Shown piece after piece: positions 13,884 through 22,713 of a DNA stretch of 48,339 nucleotides. The stretch is taken from assembly GCA_964630755.1 (NCBI GenBank), contig CAZVYS010000005.1:1-48339 (forward strand). Direction: 5' to 3'. Position numbers and translations under genes: made by a program. Within the stretch, counting starts at the first letter, position 1. Every line of letters starts with the position of its first letter. Under the pieces are notes generated by a model. It worked only from the letters and a program-made list of their open reading frames with translations, made no database searches and was not told the DNA's origin. The DNA is from CAZVYS01 sp964630755. Lineage in GTDB: Bacteria; Patescibacteriota; Microgenomatia; UBA1400; CG1-02-47-37.

Positions 13884-16448
13884 GTGGCCAAAAAACAGCC
13901 TTTGATATTATCAGTTAGTGAGCGTGTAAAACTAGACCTAGAAATACTGGGAGGTAAGGCCTACAATTTATTCAAGATGTCGAGTATTGGCGGAGTAAAA
14001 GTACCGCCTTTTTTTGTGGTTTCTTCTGTGTTGTACCGGAAACTTTTAAAAGTAGATGAAGCTAGGCAAATTAGAGAAGACATTGTTAGTTTAAAAAAGA
14101 GTAGCTTGAGCCAGATTGAACGGAAAGCAAAAAAGATTAGACAATTTTTCCATAAGATTGAGCTAGATGATGAAGATCTTGAGTTAATAAAAAAAGCTTA
14201 TCAGCAATTAGGCCATAATTGTCCAGTGGCAGTTAGATCTTCAGCTACTTGTGAAGATTTACCTGAAGCTTCGTTTGCTGGCCAGCAAGATACTTATCTA
14301 AATATTCGGGGAGAAAAGGAAGTGGTTAAAGCAATTAAGAATTGCTTGGCGTCTTTGTTTACAGTTAGGGCCATAGTTTACAGAAATGAGCAGAAGATTA
14401 GTCATAAAAAAGCGGCTTTGTGTGTAGTGGTTCAAGAAATGATCGAGTCAAAAGTATCCGGAGTTTGTTTTTCAGTTGAGCCAACTACTGGTTTTCCAGA
14501 GGTGGTTAGAATAGACGCGTCTTATGGATTAGGTGAAGCCATTGTTCAGGGTTTGGTGACTCCAGACGCTTTTATGGTATCTAAAAAAGGCTTTATTCTA
14601 CAAAAAGAACTAGGCCAAAAAGAAAAGCAGATAATCTATGCTTCAAAAGAAATTAAAACAGTAAATGTGAGTGATAAGATGGCAAAAGAGTGGTGTTTAA
14701 CAGAAAAGCAGGTTTTAAAAATAGCTAAACAAGTAATCCTCTTAGAGGATTATTACAAGCATTTTGTAGATGTTGAGTATGCGATTGACAACAAAGACAG
14801 GATTTTTATCGTACAAGTTAGGCCAGAAACTAAATGGCAAGTATTAAAAAACAAGAATCCATATTTAATTCCGATTAAAAAAGCCAGAATTACAGGATTA
14901 GGTAATTTAAAACCTGTTATTACTGGTTTAGGAGTATCTCCAGGGGCAGCTAAAGGAAAAGCTGTGTTTTTAAAAAGAGGAGATCCTTTGGCAAAGGTTA
15001 AACGAGGGGATATATTAATGGCTCGAAGAACTGATCCAGATTTGGTTCCAGCCATGCAGATTAGTGGCGGTGTGGTAACAGCCAGCGGAGGAAGAACTTC
15101 TCATGCGGCTATTGTTTCTCGAGAACTAGGAATTCCGGCAGTGGTAGGAACACAAGCGATTGACGAGTTAAAAAAATTAAATGGGAAAACTTTAACTATT
15201 GATGGTGGCAGTGGTGCTGTTTATGATCAAGAATTAAAATTAGTTAAGGACGCAAAAGACATTGATGTAAAAAAATTACCAAAGACAAAAACCAGAGTTG
15301 GGTTGATTTTGGCGGATATTAACCAAGCCTTTAAGTTAAGTAAGTTAGCAGAAAATGATTTTGAGGTTGGATTGCTTAGGGCAGAGTTTATGTTAGGTCA
15401 GATAGCGGTTCATCCGAGAGCCTTAGATGAGTTTGATAGTGGAAAACTGAAAAACAAATCTAGTGAAGTTTATAAGCAAGTTAAGCAATCTTTAAGATCA
15501 CGGGGTTACACAAATGGGAAAAAATATTTTATTGAGTCCTTGGCGTCGGGCTTGGGTAGTTTTTCAACTGCTTTTAAGGGTCGGTCCGTGATATATCGAA
15601 CCACGGATTTTAAGACAAATGAGTACAAGGATCAATTAATTGGTGGAGCTTTTTATGAGCCTGATGAAGAGAATCCAATGATTGGAGATAGGGGAGTAGG
15701 TAGATATATACAACTTAATAATTTAAAGTTTTTGGGTTGGGAGCTTGAAGCTATAAAGTTAGCCAAAAGCAAATATCAGGCAAAAAATTTAGAGATAATG
15801 TTGCCATTTATTAGAACATTAACTGAAGCCAAGATGGCACTTGATTATATTTATACCAAGATAAATAAAAAGGAATTTAAGATGATTGCCATGGCTGAGA
15901 TTCCATCAAATGCTATGTTGGCTTTGGAGTTTTTAAAGCTATTTGATGGTTTTTCGATTGGTAGTAATGACATGACTCAACTTACTTTGGGGGTGGATCG
16001 AGATAATGAGAAATTGCAGCCTACTTATGATGAGCACGATCCAGCTGCAATAATGGCTTTTTTAACGACTATTTTTGCAGGCTTAAAGTTAAACAAAAAA
16101 GTTGGCTTTTGTGGTCAAGGAGTATCTGATAGCGTGATTATTGCCGGACTGGCTAGCATTGCCGGGATTACTTCAGCTTCAGTAGTGCCAGATAGATATT
16201 TGCAAACTAAAAACTTGATAGCTAAGCTTGAAAAACAAAAAGTTAAAGTTAAAGATTTAGGTAAATGGTTAAACTTACAGTTTAAAAAGAGATTAAGAGA
16301 AACCAAGAAAACTAAAAATGGAATGCAAGTTATTAAAGCTAAGATTTATGCAGATCTTGATTGGAATCGAGTAGTAAAAGCTTCAATGCAGTTAGCTGGT
16401 TTTAACAGTTTTACTGATCTACAAAAAAGAATTGATAAACGTGGCTAA
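13884..16448 (+). CDS. ppsA: Phosphoenolpyruvate synthase
   Basis: Converts pyruvate and ATP to PEP, AMP and phosphate; in a fermentative small-genome cell it may also run in reverse. 854 aa in the usual three parts. The ATP-grasp-type N-domain has LGGKAYNLFKM, VAVRSSATCEDLPEASFAGQ and VEYAI...FIVQVRPET. The swivelling phosphohistidine domain has SGGRTSHAAIVSRELGIPAV with His407. The PEP/pyruvate barrel has RAEFM, IGSNDMTQLTLGVDRD and GFCGQG with catalytic Cys743. Start is GTG with a strong promoter 6 nt upstream. The 3' end overlaps the aminotransferase gene. Confidence 0.93.
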   Translation: MAKKQPLILSVSERVKLDLEILGGKAYNLFKMSSIGGVKVPPFFVVSSVLYRKLLKVDEARQIREDIVSLKKSSLSQIERKAKKIRQFFHKIELDDEDLELIKKAYQQLGHNCPVAVRSSATCEDLPEASFAGQQDTYLNIRGEKEVVKAIKNCLASLFTVRAIVYRNEQKISHKKAALCVVVQEMIESKVSGVCFSVEPTTGFPEVVRIDASYGLGEAIVQGLVTPDAFMVSKKGFILQKELGQKEKQIIYASKEIKTVNVSDKMAKEWCLTEKQVLKIAKQVILLEDYYKHFVDVEYAIDNKDRIFIVQVRPETKWQVLKNKNPYLIPIKKARITGLGNLKPVITGLGVSPGAAKGKAVFLKRGDPLAKVKRGDILMARRTDPDLVPAMQISGGVVTASGGRTSHAAIVSRELGIPAVVGTQAIDELKKLNGKTLTIDGGSGAVYDQELKLVKDAKDIDVKKLPKTKTRVGLILADINQAFKLSKLAENDFEVGLLRAEFMLGQIAVHPRALDEFDSGKLKNKSSEVYKQVKQSLRSRGYTNGKKYFIESLASGLGSFSTAFKGRSVIYRTTDFKTNEYKDQLIGGAFYEPDEENPMIGDRGVGRYIQLNNLKFLGWELEAIKLAKSKYQAKNLEIMLPFIRTLTEAKMALDYIYTKINKKEFKMIAMAEIPSNAMLALEFLKLFDGFSIGSNDMTQLTLGVDRDNEKLQPTYDEHDPAAIMAFLTTIFAGLKLNKKVGFCGQGVSDSVIIAGLASIAGITSASVVPDRYLQTKNLIAKLEKQKVKVKDLGKWLNLQFKKRLRETKKTKNGMQVIKAKIYADLDWNRVVKASMQLAGFNSFTDLQKRIDKRG

Positions 16449-17736
16449 AAAAAAGCTTAATTTGTCAGATTATTATCAGAGTTTAAAGCCTTCACCTTTA
16501 AGAGGGGCAAGGCAGATCGCTTCTAAAAGAAAAGATAAGGTAAAGATTATTGATTCGTCAATTGGTAGTGTGGGATTGCCAACAAATTCTGAGATTCAAA
16601 AAAGAATGAGAACTTTAATGGGTGGTTTTAAAGATAAAGCTTTACCTTATACTTCAACCGAAGGAACTGATGAAGCAAAACAAGCGTTTGTTAATATTTA
16701 TAGAAGTTTAGGAGTAGATATTAAAGATAAGCTGATACATATTACAGCTAGTGGATCTTTAGGAATGCAGTATGTAATGCTAGGATTGTGTGAGAAAAAC
16801 AAGCCTTTGGCAGGATTTTCGCCGATGTATGCTAACTATTTAAGTTATGGAAAGCGTTTTAATTTACCAGTGGTTAGTTTAAAAAGAGTTTTAAACGATA
16901 ATGGGGTATTTACTATTCCAGGTAAAAAGGAAATTGAGTCTTTTATTAAAAGGACTAGGCCAGCTGCTTTGCTAGTTATTCCGGCTGATAATCCAACTGG
17001 AGCCTACTTTGATCAAAAAAAGATTGACTTTTTAGCCAAGCTTTGTGTTAAGTATAAGATGTGGTTGGTGAGTGATGAAGCTTATTTTGGCTTGTATTAT
17101 CAGGGTAAAAAAGATGTTAGTAGTATTTGGAGAGTAACAAATAAACAAGTATTGGGAATTGAAGGGAGAAGAATTGGAATTCACTCGGCTTCAAAAAATA
17201 TGAATGCTTGTGGGTTAAGAATTGGAGCAGTAATTACTGATAATGAAGAATTTCATCAAAAAGCAGTTAATTGCGCTAGTGCAGATTTATGCGCTGGAAT
17301 TGTTGACCAGTATTTGTTTGGAGCCTTAGCAAATGCAAGTCAAGTAAAAATTAGAAAGTTTTTAGCTGATTTAAGATTACATTATTTTGAGATGCTGTCT
17401 CGATTTAGAGATAAGTTAATAAGTTTAAATCCAAGATTAATTGTTAGTATGCCAGAAGCTTCAATTTACTCAGTAGTAGATTTTAAAAATGCCACTCCTA
17501 AAGATTTTAAAGCCTTGGATTTTATTAATTGGGTGGCAGAAAAAGGCAAGGTAATGATAAATGGTAAACCATATATTATGATTGGGGCTCCGATGAGTGG
17601 TTTTTATCAGGTGGGGAAGAATGAGAAAAATCCAGGCGATACTCAGATGCGAATCGCTTTTGTTAGAAGTAAAAAAGAAATGCTCCTTGGAGCTGAGGTG
17701 TTAGCTAAACAGCTAGAGTTGTACTTGAACCGTTAG
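16441..17736 (+). CDS. Class I/II PLP-dependent aminotransferase
   Basis: 431 aa from GTG 16441 (TTG 16432 is also possible). Fold type I features: PADNPTGAYFD, SDEAYFGLYYQG (Asp and Tyr contacting PLP), and HSASKNMNACGLRIGAV, whose Lys forms the Schiff base. Related to aspartate/tyrosine aminotransferases; the substrate cannot be told. It overlaps the end of ppsA by 8 bp and is co-transcribed, so an alanine/pyruvate link would be logical, but this is inference. Confidence 0.88.
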   Translation: MAKKKLNLSDYYQSLKPSPLRGARQIASKRKDKVKIIDSSIGSVGLPTNSEIQKRMRTLMGGFKDKALPYTSTEGTDEAKQAFVNIYRSLGVDIKDKLIHITASGSLGMQYVMLGLCEKNKPLAGFSPMYANYLSYGKRFNLPVVSLKRVLNDNGVFTIPGKKEIESFIKRTRPAALLVIPADNPTGAYFDQKKIDFLAKLCVKYKMWLVSDEAYFGLYYQGKKDVSSIWRVTNKQVLGIEGRRIGIHSASKNMNACGLRIGAVITDNEEFHQKAVNCASADLCAGIVDQYLFGALANASQVKIRKFLADLRLHYFEMLSRFRDKLISLNPRLIVSMPEASIYSVVDFKNATPKDFKALDFINWVAEKGKVMINGKPYIMIGAPMSGFYQVGKNEKNPGDTQMRIAFVRSKKEMLLGAEVLAKQLELYLNR

Positions 17737-17829
17737 TTTATCTTTTCCTTGAGTGACTTCTTATATATTAGAATTATAGGATGAATTGTTGTATAATAGA
17801 GTTATTAACTAAATAAAAAAATAAAACCG

Positions 17830-18852
17830 ATGACAACTCCAGAGGCACAAACAAGTGCAGATACTATATCTAGTGATGTTCTAGTAGCAAAAGAAGCAAG
17901 CTTAGGTGTTTTAGATCAGGTACATACTTATATTATAGGTCCTAAAAGATGTGGTACGACGATTTTACTGAAAGCCGTGGGCCAGAATGAACTAATTGAA
18001 AAAGCTGTGTTAGAATCAATGCAAGAGTTTAGAGCAAAAACTTTTGAAGAAGGATTGGAGAATATTAGTAATTTACTTGGTGAATTTGAAGGGCCAGTGG
18101 TAGCAAAAGATGTGGCCTCAAGCATTTTGACTGACGAGCATTATTGGCCAGAGGTGGAAAAAAGAGTTGGGAACGTGTTGATGGTAGTGAAAGAACCGAC
18201 TTTATCTTTAAGATCGTTTGTAATTAGATTAATTAATGATAAACTATTTGGTTTTGGAAGCAATGAAGCTGATGAAGAAACTATTTTAGAAAATATAGGA
18301 AACATAGATTTACAAATCTGGTTAGATCAAGGCTGGAATCGATTAGCTAAATTAGTAGAGATGACTGATAAGCCAGAATTAAAAGATAAGCTGACAATTG
18401 TTAGTTCTTTAAGCTTGAGACTGAATCCAGAAGGAGTAATGCAAAGATTGTGTGAAAGATTAAGTTTGCCTTTTAGTATGGATATGGTTGATGATCTGAC
18501 AAAAGTAACAGAAGAAAGCTTACTTTGTACTCCAATTAAATATCCTCCAAAAGGCATGCTAGATGAGAAAAGATGGAGAGAAGCAATTGAAAATAAAAAA
18601 GTTTTATTAGACGGATATTGGACTCCTGCCATAGAGAGTACAAAAATTAAGCCGCTAGATATAGATACGGATGGGTCAGTTGATTTAAGTTTTTTTACTC
18701 CAGGCATGTTTAATTATTACGAAACAGTCGCAAGGCCAGTTTTTGAACAAATCGTTAAGAATCCAGCTAATGTTAGCAAACCACAAACTCAGGCAGAGTG
18801 GGATTTGTTAGAACAAATTAATCCACTTGAAGTTCAGGCTTATCAGGAATAG
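17830..18852 (+). CDS. Sulfotransferase-like P-loop protein
   Basis: 340 aa, cytosolic. HTYIIGPKRCGTTILLKAV (about residues 35-53) resembles the 5'-phosphosulfate loop (PRSGTT) of sulfotransferases. LMVVKEPTLSLRSFVIR (about 117-133) sits where the 3'-phosphate-binding motif (R-P-x-x-x-x-x-S) is expected. The rest is unassigned. It has its own promoter (TATAAT 17792-17797) with a leader of about 30 nt. No genes for PAPS synthesis are in the window, so a different donor or role is possible. Confidence 0.5.
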   Translation: MTTPEAQTSADTISSDVLVAKEASLGVLDQVHTYIIGPKRCGTTILLKAVGQNELIEKAVLESMQEFRAKTFEEGLENISNLLGEFEGPVVAKDVASSILTDEHYWPEVEKRVGNVLMVVKEPTLSLRSFVIRLINDKLFGFGSNEADEETILENIGNIDLQIWLDQGWNRLAKLVEMTDKPELKDKLTIVSSLSLRLNPEGVMQRLCERLSLPFSMDMVDDLTKVTEESLLCTPIKYPPKGMLDEKRWREAIENKKVLLDGYWTPAIESTKIKPLDIDTDGSVDLSFFTPGMFNYYETVARPVFEQIVKNPANVSKPQTQAEWDLLEQINPLEVQAYQE

Positions 18853-18881
18853 GGATAATGATTGATATATAATTGGGTTGT

Positions 18882-19928
18882 ATGAGTTTATCTATTGGGA
18901 TTGTTGGGTTGCCAAATGTAGGGAAATCTACTTTGTTTAATGCGCTATTAAAGCGGCAGGTGGCTGATGTAGGGGAGTATCCGTTTACGACCATTGAACC
19001 AAATACTGGCGTGGTTGAGGTAAAAGATGAGAGATTGGGTAAACTGGCGGAGGTATTGAGGATAGGGAAGGTTGTACCTGCAGCAGTTAAGTTTATTGAT
19101 ATAGCCGGACTTATTAAAGGGGCGCATCAAGGCGAAGGGCTTGGAAATCAGTTTTTGGCTCAAATCCGGGGGGTGGATGCAATTTTACATCTAGTTCGCG
19201 GTTTTAGTAATAAAAATACGCCTCATGTGTCTGGTCAAGTTGATCCGGTTTTGGATATTAGTATAGTTAATTTAGAACTGACTCTAGCTGACTTTGAAAC
19301 AGTTAGTAAGATTTTAACTAAAGAAAAAAAACTAGATAAAGATAAACGAGTAGTACTTGAAAAGTTATTGACTCAACTAAAAGCAGGTAAAGCAGCCAAA
19401 GAGGTTAAGTTAGAAAAAGAAGAGAAAGAATTAGTTAGAGATTTAAATTTACTAACTTTAAAACCAATGCTTTATGCTTTAAATTTAGACGAAGGAGCAG
19501 TGGGTGAGTTTAAGCAAAAAAAAGATATGCCTCCGGTAATGTTATTGTCAGCTAAGTTAGAGGCAGAAATTAATGAGTTAAAAAAAGATGAGAGATTAGA
19601 GTATTTAAGTCAACTTGGTTTAAAAGAGTCTCTTCTTGATCGGTTGATTAAGGAGTGCTATCAGTTACTTGATTTAATTACTTTTTTTACGGTGGTTGGT
19701 GGTAAACAAGCTCAAGCGTGGCCACTTAAAAAGGGCAAAGCGGTGATTGAGGCGGCGGAAATTATTCATACTGACTTTGCCAAAAACTTTATTAAAGCCG
19801 AAGTAATCAAGGTAGATAAATTAATTGGTCTTGGTTCTTGGGGAAAAGCAAAAGAAAAAGGCCAGCTAAGATTAGTATCTAGAGATTATGTAGTAAAAAA
19901 TGGAGATGTAGTGGAGATCAAAACTTGA
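18882..19928 (+). CDS. ychF: Ribosome-binding ATPase YchF
   Basis: Obg-family P-loop protein that hydrolyses ATP and binds ribosomes. 348 aa from ATG 18882: G1 GLPNVGKST, G2/G3 region YPFTTIEPNTG and DIAGLIKGAHQGEGLGNQF, G4 NLDE (the non-GTP variant typical of YchF), a helical coiled insertion, and a C-terminal TGS domain (ITFFTVVGGKQAQAWPLKKG, then IHTDFAKNFIKAEVI). TATAAT at 18868-18873 leaves at most a 1-2 nt leader. An in-frame TTG at 18873 lies inside the -10 and is not the start. Confidence 0.96.
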   Translation: MSLSIGIVGLPNVGKSTLFNALLKRQVADVGEYPFTTIEPNTGVVEVKDERLGKLAEVLRIGKVVPAAVKFIDIAGLIKGAHQGEGLGNQFLAQIRGVDAILHLVRGFSNKNTPHVSGQVDPVLDISIVNLELTLADFETVSKILTKEKKLDKDKRVVLEKLLTQLKAGKAAKEVKLEKEEKELVRDLNLLTLKPMLYALNLDEGAVGEFKQKKDMPPVMLLSAKLEAEINELKKDERLEYLSQLGLKESLLDRLIKECYQLLDLITFFTVVGGKQAQAWPLKKGKAVIEAAEIIHTDFAKNFIKAEVIKVDKLIGLGSWGKAKEKGQLRLVSRDYVVKNGDVVEIKT

Positions 19929-19969
19929 ATCTTGCAAAACTTTTATTTATTAGTTAAGATACAGCATCA

Positions 19970-20251
19970 ATGAGAAAATACGAATTTGCCTTGGTCCTGA
20001 AGGAATCGACTGGGAAGGACGAAGCTAAACTAAAAAAAACAGCTACATCTTTAGTGGAGCAGGTTAAAGGCAAGATAACTAAATCTAATATATTAGGAGT
20101 AAGGCAATTTGCTTACATGGTAAAGAAGCAAAGTAAAGGCTCTTATGGAATTTTTAAGGTGGAGTTGCCTGAAAATTCAATTGGTGAACTTGATAAACAA
20201 ATTAGATTAAATGAAGAGATATTAAGATATTTATTAGTTAAGGAGGAATGA
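19970..20251 (+). CDS. rpsF: 30S ribosomal protein bS6
   Basis: 93 aa. Opens MRKYEFALVLK and carries GVRQFAYMVKKQSKGSYGIFKVE, the usual bS6 core. First gene of the conserved rpsF-ssb-rpsR operon; its stop is 1 bp before the ssb start, with a strong AAGGAGG inside its last codons. Confidence 0.96.
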   Translation: MRKYEFALVLKESTGKDEAKLKKTATSLVEQVKGKITKSNILGVRQFAYMVKKQSKGSYGIFKVELPENSIGELDKQIRLNEEILRYLLVKEE

Positions 20252-20252
20252 T

Positions 20253-20819
20253 ATGTCGAGTCGTTCGCTTAATAAAGTAATATTAATTGGTAATTTAACC
20301 CGAGATCCGGAGTTAAGATACACCCCACAAGGAACTCCTGTTTGTACATTTGGTTTAGCTACTAACAGATCCTGGCAGCCATCAGCTGGAGGAGAAAGAC
20401 AAGAAGAAACAGAGTTTCATAGAATTGTGTCTTGGAACAAGTTGGCTGAATTATGCTCTGAACTTTTGTTTAAAGGAAGAAAGACATTTGTTGAAGGTAG
20501 ACTTCAGACCAGAAACTGGACTGATGCTCAAGGCCAAGAAAGGACAACTGTCGAAATTGTGATTGAAAATATGATAGTTTTGGATTCTAAGAGAAAAGAA
20601 GATCAAGCTAGTGGTCAGTATCAAACTAATTATCAAGCTAGTGGTAGTCAAACTACTGATGATGTTCAAGTAGTTGAAGACATTGATGATCAGGTTGAGG
20701 AAAAACCAGCAAAGAAAACAGCTAAGAAAGTCAAAAAATCAACCAAGAGTAAAGCCAAAAAAACTACTAAAGCAAAGACAGCATCATCTAAAGTAAATCC
20801 GGATGATATTCCCTTTTAA
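20253..20819 (+). CDS. ssb: Single-stranded DNA-binding protein
   Basis: 188 aa. OB-fold at residues 1-110 (LNKVILIGNLTRDPELRYTP, then EFHRIVSWNKLAELC and GRKTFVEGRLQTRNW), a linker with a Lys/Ala/Thr-rich basic stretch (about 150-178, histone-tail-like and unusual for SSB linkers), and the acidic partner-binding tip DDIPF. Shine-Dalgarno AAGGAGG at 20239-20245. Confidence 0.96.
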   Translation: MSSRSLNKVILIGNLTRDPELRYTPQGTPVCTFGLATNRSWQPSAGGERQEETEFHRIVSWNKLAELCSELLFKGRKTFVEGRLQTRNWTDAQGQERTTVEIVIENMIVLDSKRKEDQASGQYQTNYQASGSQTTDDVQVVEDIDDQVEEKPAKKTAKKVKKSTKSKAKKTTKAKTASSKVNPDDIPF

Positions 20820-20824
20820 TTTAT

Positions 20825-21031
20825 ATGCGAAAAGGTAGATTAAAGTGTTACTATTGCACTAATAAACTTAAACCTGATTATAAAGAATTTGAGGTGTTAA
20901 AAAAGTTTGTGTCGGATAGAGGTAAAATATTAAGCAGAACTCGATCAGGAGTTTGTGCTAAGCATCAACGAATTCTGGCTAAAGCAATTAAGCAAGCTAG
21001 GCATTTAGCTTTTTTACCTTTTGTAGCCTAG
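20825..21031 (+). CDS. rpsR: 30S ribosomal protein bS18
   Basis: 68 aa. Has CYYC and CAKH, a zinc-type cysteine pattern, then QRILAKAIKQARHLAFLPFVA, the standard bS18 C-terminus. Third gene of rpsF-ssb-rpsR. Confidence 0.95.
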   Translation: MRKGRLKCYYCTNKLKPDYKEFEVLKKFVSDRGKILSRTRSGVCAKHQRILAKAIKQARHLAFLPFVA

Positions 21032-21057
21032 CACCTTTGTAAAGATCGGGTATAAGA

Positions 21058-22290
21058 ATGAAGATAAACCTGAAACAAATCAGGGTGGGGGCAGTCATTA
21101 TCAGTTTTATGCTGGTAGCGGGATTTGTGGGTTATAGAATTGGAAGGCAGGAGATTCAATTTAAAGCTGGATTACCTATTAAGGTGGATCGTTCTCAGTC
21201 AATAGATAAGCAGTCGGTGAATTTAACTATGTTTTGGCAAGTGTGGGATAGGTTAGGTGAGAGATACTTAATTAAGGAGGATCTTGATTCTCAAGAGATG
21301 ATATGGGGAGCAGTTAAAGGTATGACAGCTTCTTTAGGAGATCCGTACACAGTCTTTTTACCACCAGAGCAGAATAAGTCAGTTGAAGAAGAATTAAATG
21401 GTTCGTTTGAGGGAGTGGGGATTCAACTTGGTTTTGTTAATGGTAGTTTAGGAGTAATTGCTCCTTTGACTGGAATGCCAGCTGAAGCAAAAGGAATTAA
21501 AGCTGGTGACTTGATTTTAAAGATTAAAGATGACAAAAAAGGCATAGAGATAGAAACAGCTGATATGTCATTGCCAGAAGCTGTTAAACATATTCGAGGG
21601 CCTAAAGGGACTCCTGTAATTTTGACAATTTTTCATGAAGGAGCTACAGAAACAAATGATATTGAGGTTGTTAGAGATACAATAGTGATAAAAAGTGTAG
21701 AACTTGAATGGAAAGAAAATAGGCAAGTAGCTTATGTTAAGTTAACAAGATTTGGTGGACGAACAGAGGCAGAATGGGAAAACGTAGTTAAAGAGGTTGT
21801 TGATAACAAGCAAGTTAAAGGAATGGTTCTTGATTTAAGAAATAATCCAGGAGGTTATCTTAACGGAGCAGTTAGATATGCAAGCGAGTTTTTAGGCAGA
21901 GGCAAGGTTGTGGTTAAACAAGCTGATGCAAGTGGATCGGTAGAGACATATAGTGTTAATCAAAAAGGGAGATTGTTAGATATACCAATGACAGTCTTGA
22001 TTAATAAAGGGAGCGCTTCATCATCTGAAATATTAGCTGGAGCCTTGCGTGATCATAATCGAGCTACATTAGTTGGCGATAAATCATTTGGTAAAGGAAC
22101 AATACAAGAAGCCTTAGATTTAAGTGAAGGAGCTGGACTTCATGTAACAACAGCAAAATGGTTATTGCCTGAAGGACAATGGGTTAATGAATCAAAAGGA
22201 ATCACGCCTGAGGTAGAAATTGCCGATGATCTTGAGACGAAAGAGATCGATGAACAGCTTGAAAAAGCAATAGAGGTAGTGTTAAAGTAG
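21058..22290 (+). CDS. S41-family carboxy-terminal processing peptidase
   Basis: CtpA/Prc-type periplasmic or cell-wall-side serine protease. 410 aa: membrane anchor at about 10-26, cap helices, PDZ domain (about 112-205, with GSFEGVGIQLGF), and a protease core. Catalytic Ser321 (in GSASSSEI) and Lys346 (in KSFGKGTIQ) are 25 residues apart as in E. coli Prc. NNPGGYLNGAV is also typical. It stands alone between ribosomal protein genes, in a run that ends with HtrA, so two envelope proteases are close together. Confidence 0.93.
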   Translation: MKINLKQIRVGAVIISFMLVAGFVGYRIGRQEIQFKAGLPIKVDRSQSIDKQSVNLTMFWQVWDRLGERYLIKEDLDSQEMIWGAVKGMTASLGDPYTVFLPPEQNKSVEEELNGSFEGVGIQLGFVNGSLGVIAPLTGMPAEAKGIKAGDLILKIKDDKKGIEIETADMSLPEAVKHIRGPKGTPVILTIFHEGATETNDIEVVRDTIVIKSVELEWKENRQVAYVKLTRFGGRTEAEWENVVKEVVDNKQVKGMVLDLRNNPGGYLNGAVRYASEFLGRGKVVVKQADASGSVETYSVNQKGRLLDIPMTVLINKGSASSSEILAGALRDHNRATLVGDKSFGKGTIQEALDLSEGAGLHVTTAKWLLPEGQWVNESKGITPEVEIADDLETKEIDEQLEKAIEVVLK

Positions 22291-22308
22291 AAAATTGTTA
22301 AGTGATTT

Positions 22309-22713
22309 ATGAAAGTAATAATAAAAAAAACCAAAGAAGTTAAAGAGGTGTCTTTGGGTTATGCAGTTAATTTTTTGCTACCTAAAAATTTAGCAGTGGT
22401 GGCCACTAAGACGAAACTGGCAGCTTTAAAGAAAAAAGAAGTTGAAGCCAAGCAGCAAAAAAAAGCCTCAAAAATGAAAGATAGGCAACAGGCGGAGAAA
22501 CTAGATGGCAAGGTGATAACTTTGAAAGTTAAGGCTGGAAAGAGTGGCAAAGTTCATGGCAGTATTACCAAAAAAGAAATAGCCAAAGAGTTTGATATTC
22601 TAAAGACTAACATAGTTTTAGAAAAACCGATTAAAAAGGTTGGTGAACATGAGATTAAGCTAAAGTTTGGAAAGGTTTCAGCTAAGGTTAAGTTAAAATT
22701 GGTGGCAGAATGA
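22309..22713 (+). CDS. rplI: 50S ribosomal protein bL9 (shortened N-domain)
   Basis: 134 aa. LGYAVNFLLPKNLAV is the bL9 signature and KVHGSITKKEIAKE the C-terminal domain signature. The usual loop between the first two strands (NLGKKGD-type) is missing, so the N-terminal rRNA-binding domain is about 10 residues short. The connecting helix is very Lys/Gln-rich. Overlaps the HtrA gene by 4 bp (ATGA). Confidence 0.88.
   Translation: MKVIIKKTKEVKEVSLGYAVNFLLPKNLAVVATKTKLAALKKKEVEAKQQKKASKMKDRQQAEKLDGKVITLKVKAGKSGKVHGSITKKEIAKEFDILKTNIVLEKPIKKVGEHEIKLKFGKVSAKVKLKLVAE

Noticed and set aside
18873..18881. TTG start for ychF
   Set aside because: It lies within the -10 region; the family N-terminus begins at ATG 18882.
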